DNA from: Ruminococcus sp.
GTDB taxonomy: Bacteria > Bacillota > Clostridia > Oscillospirales > Ruminococcaceae
Assembly (NCBI GenBank): GCA_003446315.1
Contig: DMBA01000273.1
Span: forward strand, 1-7,797
Length of the DNA: 7,797 nucleotides
Reading direction: 5' to 3'
Below, piece by piece: positions 5,947-7,797 of the stretch; position 1 is the stretch's first letter, and each line of letters opens with the position of its first letter. Under the pieces are notes generated by a model. It had not been told where the DNA came from, ran no database searches, and saw only the letters and a list, made by a program, of their open reading frames with translations. Both the position numbers and the translations under genes were made by a program.

Positions 5947-5969
5947 AACTGAAAATAGGATGGATGAAT

Positions 5970-6560
5970 ATGGACGCAACTCAGAAACTCGCGCAGTTTA
6001 TGGAAGCCGTAAACCGCAGCACGGCAGCACAGATCGCACAGGAAGAACAGGAAGCCCGACAGGAAGCAGAAGCCTGCATCCGTGAGGCGGAAGCACAGTG
6101 CAGGGCGGAAGCTGACCGTACCATTGCGGCAGCAAAATCCAAAATCACTGCGAAATATCAAAAGCAAATGTCTCAGGTCGGCTATCAGGGCAAAACTGCC
6201 TTCCTCAGCCGCCGGCAGGAACTGCTGATGGCACTGTTCGGCGATCTGCGGGAGAAACTCGTCGCTTTTACCGGCGAAAATGCTTACGCCGACTGGCTGA
6301 AAAAACTGCTGACGCAGCAGCCCCCTGAGAACGGCGGTACTGTGCTGATGCGGGAAGCCGATCTTGCGCTGAAAGATCAGCTTGCAGATGCCGTCGGGAG
6401 CAATGTGACCTTCCGCGCGGATCCTGCGATCCTCATCGGGGGACTCTCTGTCCTTTCCGCGGACGGCAGACGCTGCTGTAATCATACGCTTGATGAAGCC
6501 TTTGCGGCACAGCTCCGCAATTTCTATCGCAATCATAAAATCGACGGGGGTGACGAATGA
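5970..6560 (+). CDS. ntpE: V-type ATPase peripheral-stalk subunit E
   Basis: A 196-residue homologue of subunit E, which pairs with the small coiled-coil stalk subunit and grips the top of the A/B head. The N-terminal about 75 residues are a charged, Ala/Glu/Gln/Arg-rich helix (QEEQEARQEAEACIREAEAQ-like heptads). The C-terminal half is a mixed alpha/beta domain ending with the family pattern IGGLSVLSADGRRCCNHTLDEAF, seen elsewhere as a Gly-Gly strand followed by an Asp-Gly turn and NTL. Length fits the usual about 190-200. I chose ATG 5970, six bases after AGGATGG (5957-5963); ATG 5964 would sit too close to that site. The frame is open back to ATG 5868, which would add 34 residues, but that start has no ribosome binding site and the added codons lie across a strong hairpin. 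The stop overlaps the ntpA start, so E and A are translationally coupled. Confidence 0.92.
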   Translation: MDATQKLAQFMEAVNRSTAAQIAQEEQEARQEAEACIREAEAQCRAEADRTIAAAKSKITAKYQKQMSQVGYQGKTAFLSRRQELLMALFGDLREKLVAFTGENAYADWLKKLLTQQPPENGGTVLMREADLALKDQLADAVGSNVTFRADPAILIGGLSVLSADGRRCCNHTLDEAFAAQLRNFYRNHKIDGGDE

Positions 6561-7797
6561 TGCAGCAGCCGGTTATCTACAGCGTCAACGGCCCTGTTGT
6601 GAAAATCAGAAATACCAATGTTTTTTCGATGATGGAGATGGTCTATGTCGGACATCGCCGCCTCATCGGTGAGGTCATCGGTCTGACTGACCTCGAAACG
6701 ACTATTCAGGTCTATGAAAGCACTTCCGGTTTGCAGACCGGTGAGCCGGTCGAGCCGACCGGTGCGCCGATGTCTGTTACGCTCGGCCCCGGCATCCTGA
6801 CCAATATCTTCGACGGCATCGAACGCCCGCTGCGTGCCCTGGAAGCTGCTTCCGGTGCGTTTATCGGTGACGGGCTGGATGTGCCGATCCTCGATACCGA
6901 AAAGGAATATGATGTCAGTGTCAAGGTCAAGGTCGGCACGGTCATGCATCCGGGTGAAGCATATGCTTCCTGCCCGGAAACCTCTGCAATTCTGCACCTC
7001 TGCATGGTGCCGCCGAATCTCTCCGGCAAGGTTGTGTATGCCGCACCGGACGGTAAATATAAGATCAATGATGAGATCATCCGGCTGGAAGATCAAGCCG
7101 GCAGAATCCATTCGCTGACACTCTGCCAGAAATGGCCGATCCGCCGTGCAAGACCTGCGGCAAAGCGTCTTGCACCTTCCCGCCCCATGATTACCGGTCA
7201 GCGTGTGCTCGATACGCTGTTCCCCATCGCAAGAGGCGGCACGGCTGCGATCCCGGGCGGTTTCGGTACCGGTAAAACCATGACGCAGCACCAGATCGCA
7301 AAATGGTGCGATGCCGATATCATCGTGTATATCGGATGCGGCGAGCGCGGCAACGAAATGACGCAGGTGCTCGAAGAATTTACTGCCCTGAATGACCCGC
7401 GCACCGGAAAATCCCTGATGGAACGTACCGTTCTGATCGCAAACACCTCGAATATGCCGGTTGCGGCGCGTGAAGCATCCATCTATACCGGCATCACGCT
7501 CGCTGAATATTACCGCGATATGGGCTACCATATTGCGATCATGGCGGACTCGACTTCCCGTTGGGCAGAGGCACTCCGTGAGATCTCCGGCAGACTCGAA
7601 GAAATGCCCGCGGAAGAAGGCTATCCCGCTTATCTGCCTTCCCGTTTGTCTGAATTCTATGAGCGCACCGGTGCTTATGAAACACTCAACGGCAGAGAGG
7701 GCAGCGTGACCGTTATCGGCGCTGTTTCCCCGCAGGGTTCTGACTTCTCTGAACCGGTCACGCAGAATACACGCCGATTTGTCCGCTGCTTCTGGGG
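6557..7797 (+). CDS. ntpA: V-type ATPase catalytic subunit A (partial, 3' end outside window)
   Basis: The first 413 codons of the nucleotide-binding catalytic subunit, usually about 585-600 residues; the frame is open to the window edge and stops at the FVRCFW segment. Numbered from the first Met: an N-terminal beta barrel (about 1-75), the A-specific insertion (about 115-205), then the nucleotide-binding domain. Walker A is GGFGTGKT (234-241) with K240; the usual family form is GPFGSGKT, so Gly replaces Pro and Thr replaces Ser. GCGERGNEM holds E263 and R264, equivalent to E. hirae NtpA Glu261 and Arg262. [20 protein letters not shown] begins at M329, and the [18 protein letters not shown] motif follows. 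All key residues expected in this part are present. Tandem ATGs at 6557 and 6560 both overlap the ntpE TGA (6558-6560); GGGGGTGA (6546-6553) serves either. Subunits B and D should follow. Confidence 0.96.
   Translation, partial: MMQQPVIYSVNGPVVKIRNTNVFSMMEMVYVGHRRLIGEVIGLTDLETTIQVYESTSGLQTGEPVEPTGAPMSVTLGPGILTNIFDGIERPLRALEAASGAFIGDGLDVPILDTEKEYDVSVKVKVGTVMHPGEAYASCPETSAILHLCMVPPNLSGKVVYAAPDGKYKINDEIIRLEDQAGRIHSLTLCQKWPIRRARPAAKRLAPSRPMITGQRVLDTLFPIARGGTAAIPGGFGTGKTMTQHQIAKWCDADIIVYIGCGERGNEMTQVLEEFTALNDPRTGKSLMERTVLIANTSNMPVAAREASIYTGITLAEYYRDMGYHIAIMADSTSRWAEALREISGRLEEMPAEEGYPAYLPSRLSEFYERTGAYETLNGREGSVTVIGAVSPQGSDFSEPVTQNTRRFVRCFW

Noticed and set aside
5868..5969. N-terminal extension of subunit E from the upstream ATG at 5868
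   Set aside because: No ribosome binding site precedes it, the added 34 residues do not resemble the family start, and the codons cross a 22-bp hairpin. ATG 5970 has a suitable site and gives the usual length.
6533..7531. A 332-codon minus-strand frame opposite ntpA
   Set aside because: It is fully antisense to catalytic subunit A, whose motifs are unmistakable; composition is typical of a shadow frame.

Overview
The window looks like chromosomal DNA of a Gram-positive anaerobe of the class Clostridia, probably near Ruminococcus/Oscillospiraceae. The basis is near-consensus sigma-A promoters, strong purine-rich ribosome binding sites, one TTG start, a bacterial V/A-type ATPase operon and balanced base composition. 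The placement is inferred from gene content and style only. There is no rRNA, tRNA, mobile element or CRISPR array, and nothing looks recently acquired.

Layout, all genes on the + strand. Positions 1-198 are non-coding and end in a good promoter. Positions 199-1455 encode a complete RmuC-family protein. Positions 1456-1677 are a 222-base intergenic region with a near-perfect promoter (TTGACT, 17 bases, TATAAT), then a leader of about 168 nt rich in mutually exclusive hairpins. From 1678 to the right edge runs a V/A-type ATPase operon: peripheral-stalk coiled-coil subunit (G/H type, ntpF), subunit C (ntpC), membrane subunit I (ntpI), rotor ring subunit K (ntpK), central-stalk subunit F (ntpG), peripheral-stalk subunit E (ntpE), and the first 413 codons of catalytic subunit A (ntpA, cut by the window end). 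Subunits B and D are expected just beyond the edge.

Together these genes build a rotary ion pump. A (with B) hydrolyses or makes ATP in the soluble head. F, D and C form the central shaft. E and the G/H-type coiled coil form the peripheral stalks. I and the K ring carry the ion across the membrane. Catalytic residues in A, the channel arginines in I and the ring carboxylate in K are all present, so the machine looks functional. At the K ion site, the residues that bind Na+ in the Enterococcus hirae enzyme are not conserved apart from the carboxylate and a tyrosine, which favours H+ coupling.

The most interesting points are: (1) the structured operon leader, which can be drawn in two exclusive states, one ending in a terminator-like hairpin; (2) a K subunit whose N-terminal half is an unrelated two-helix module with a signal-peptide-like end in front of a single ring hairpin; (3) a 22-bp RNA hairpin in the 119-nt gap before ntpE, with a smaller one between ntpC and ntpI; and (4) a subunit order unlike the Enterococcus and Thermus operons. 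I see no wholly new multi-gene system.
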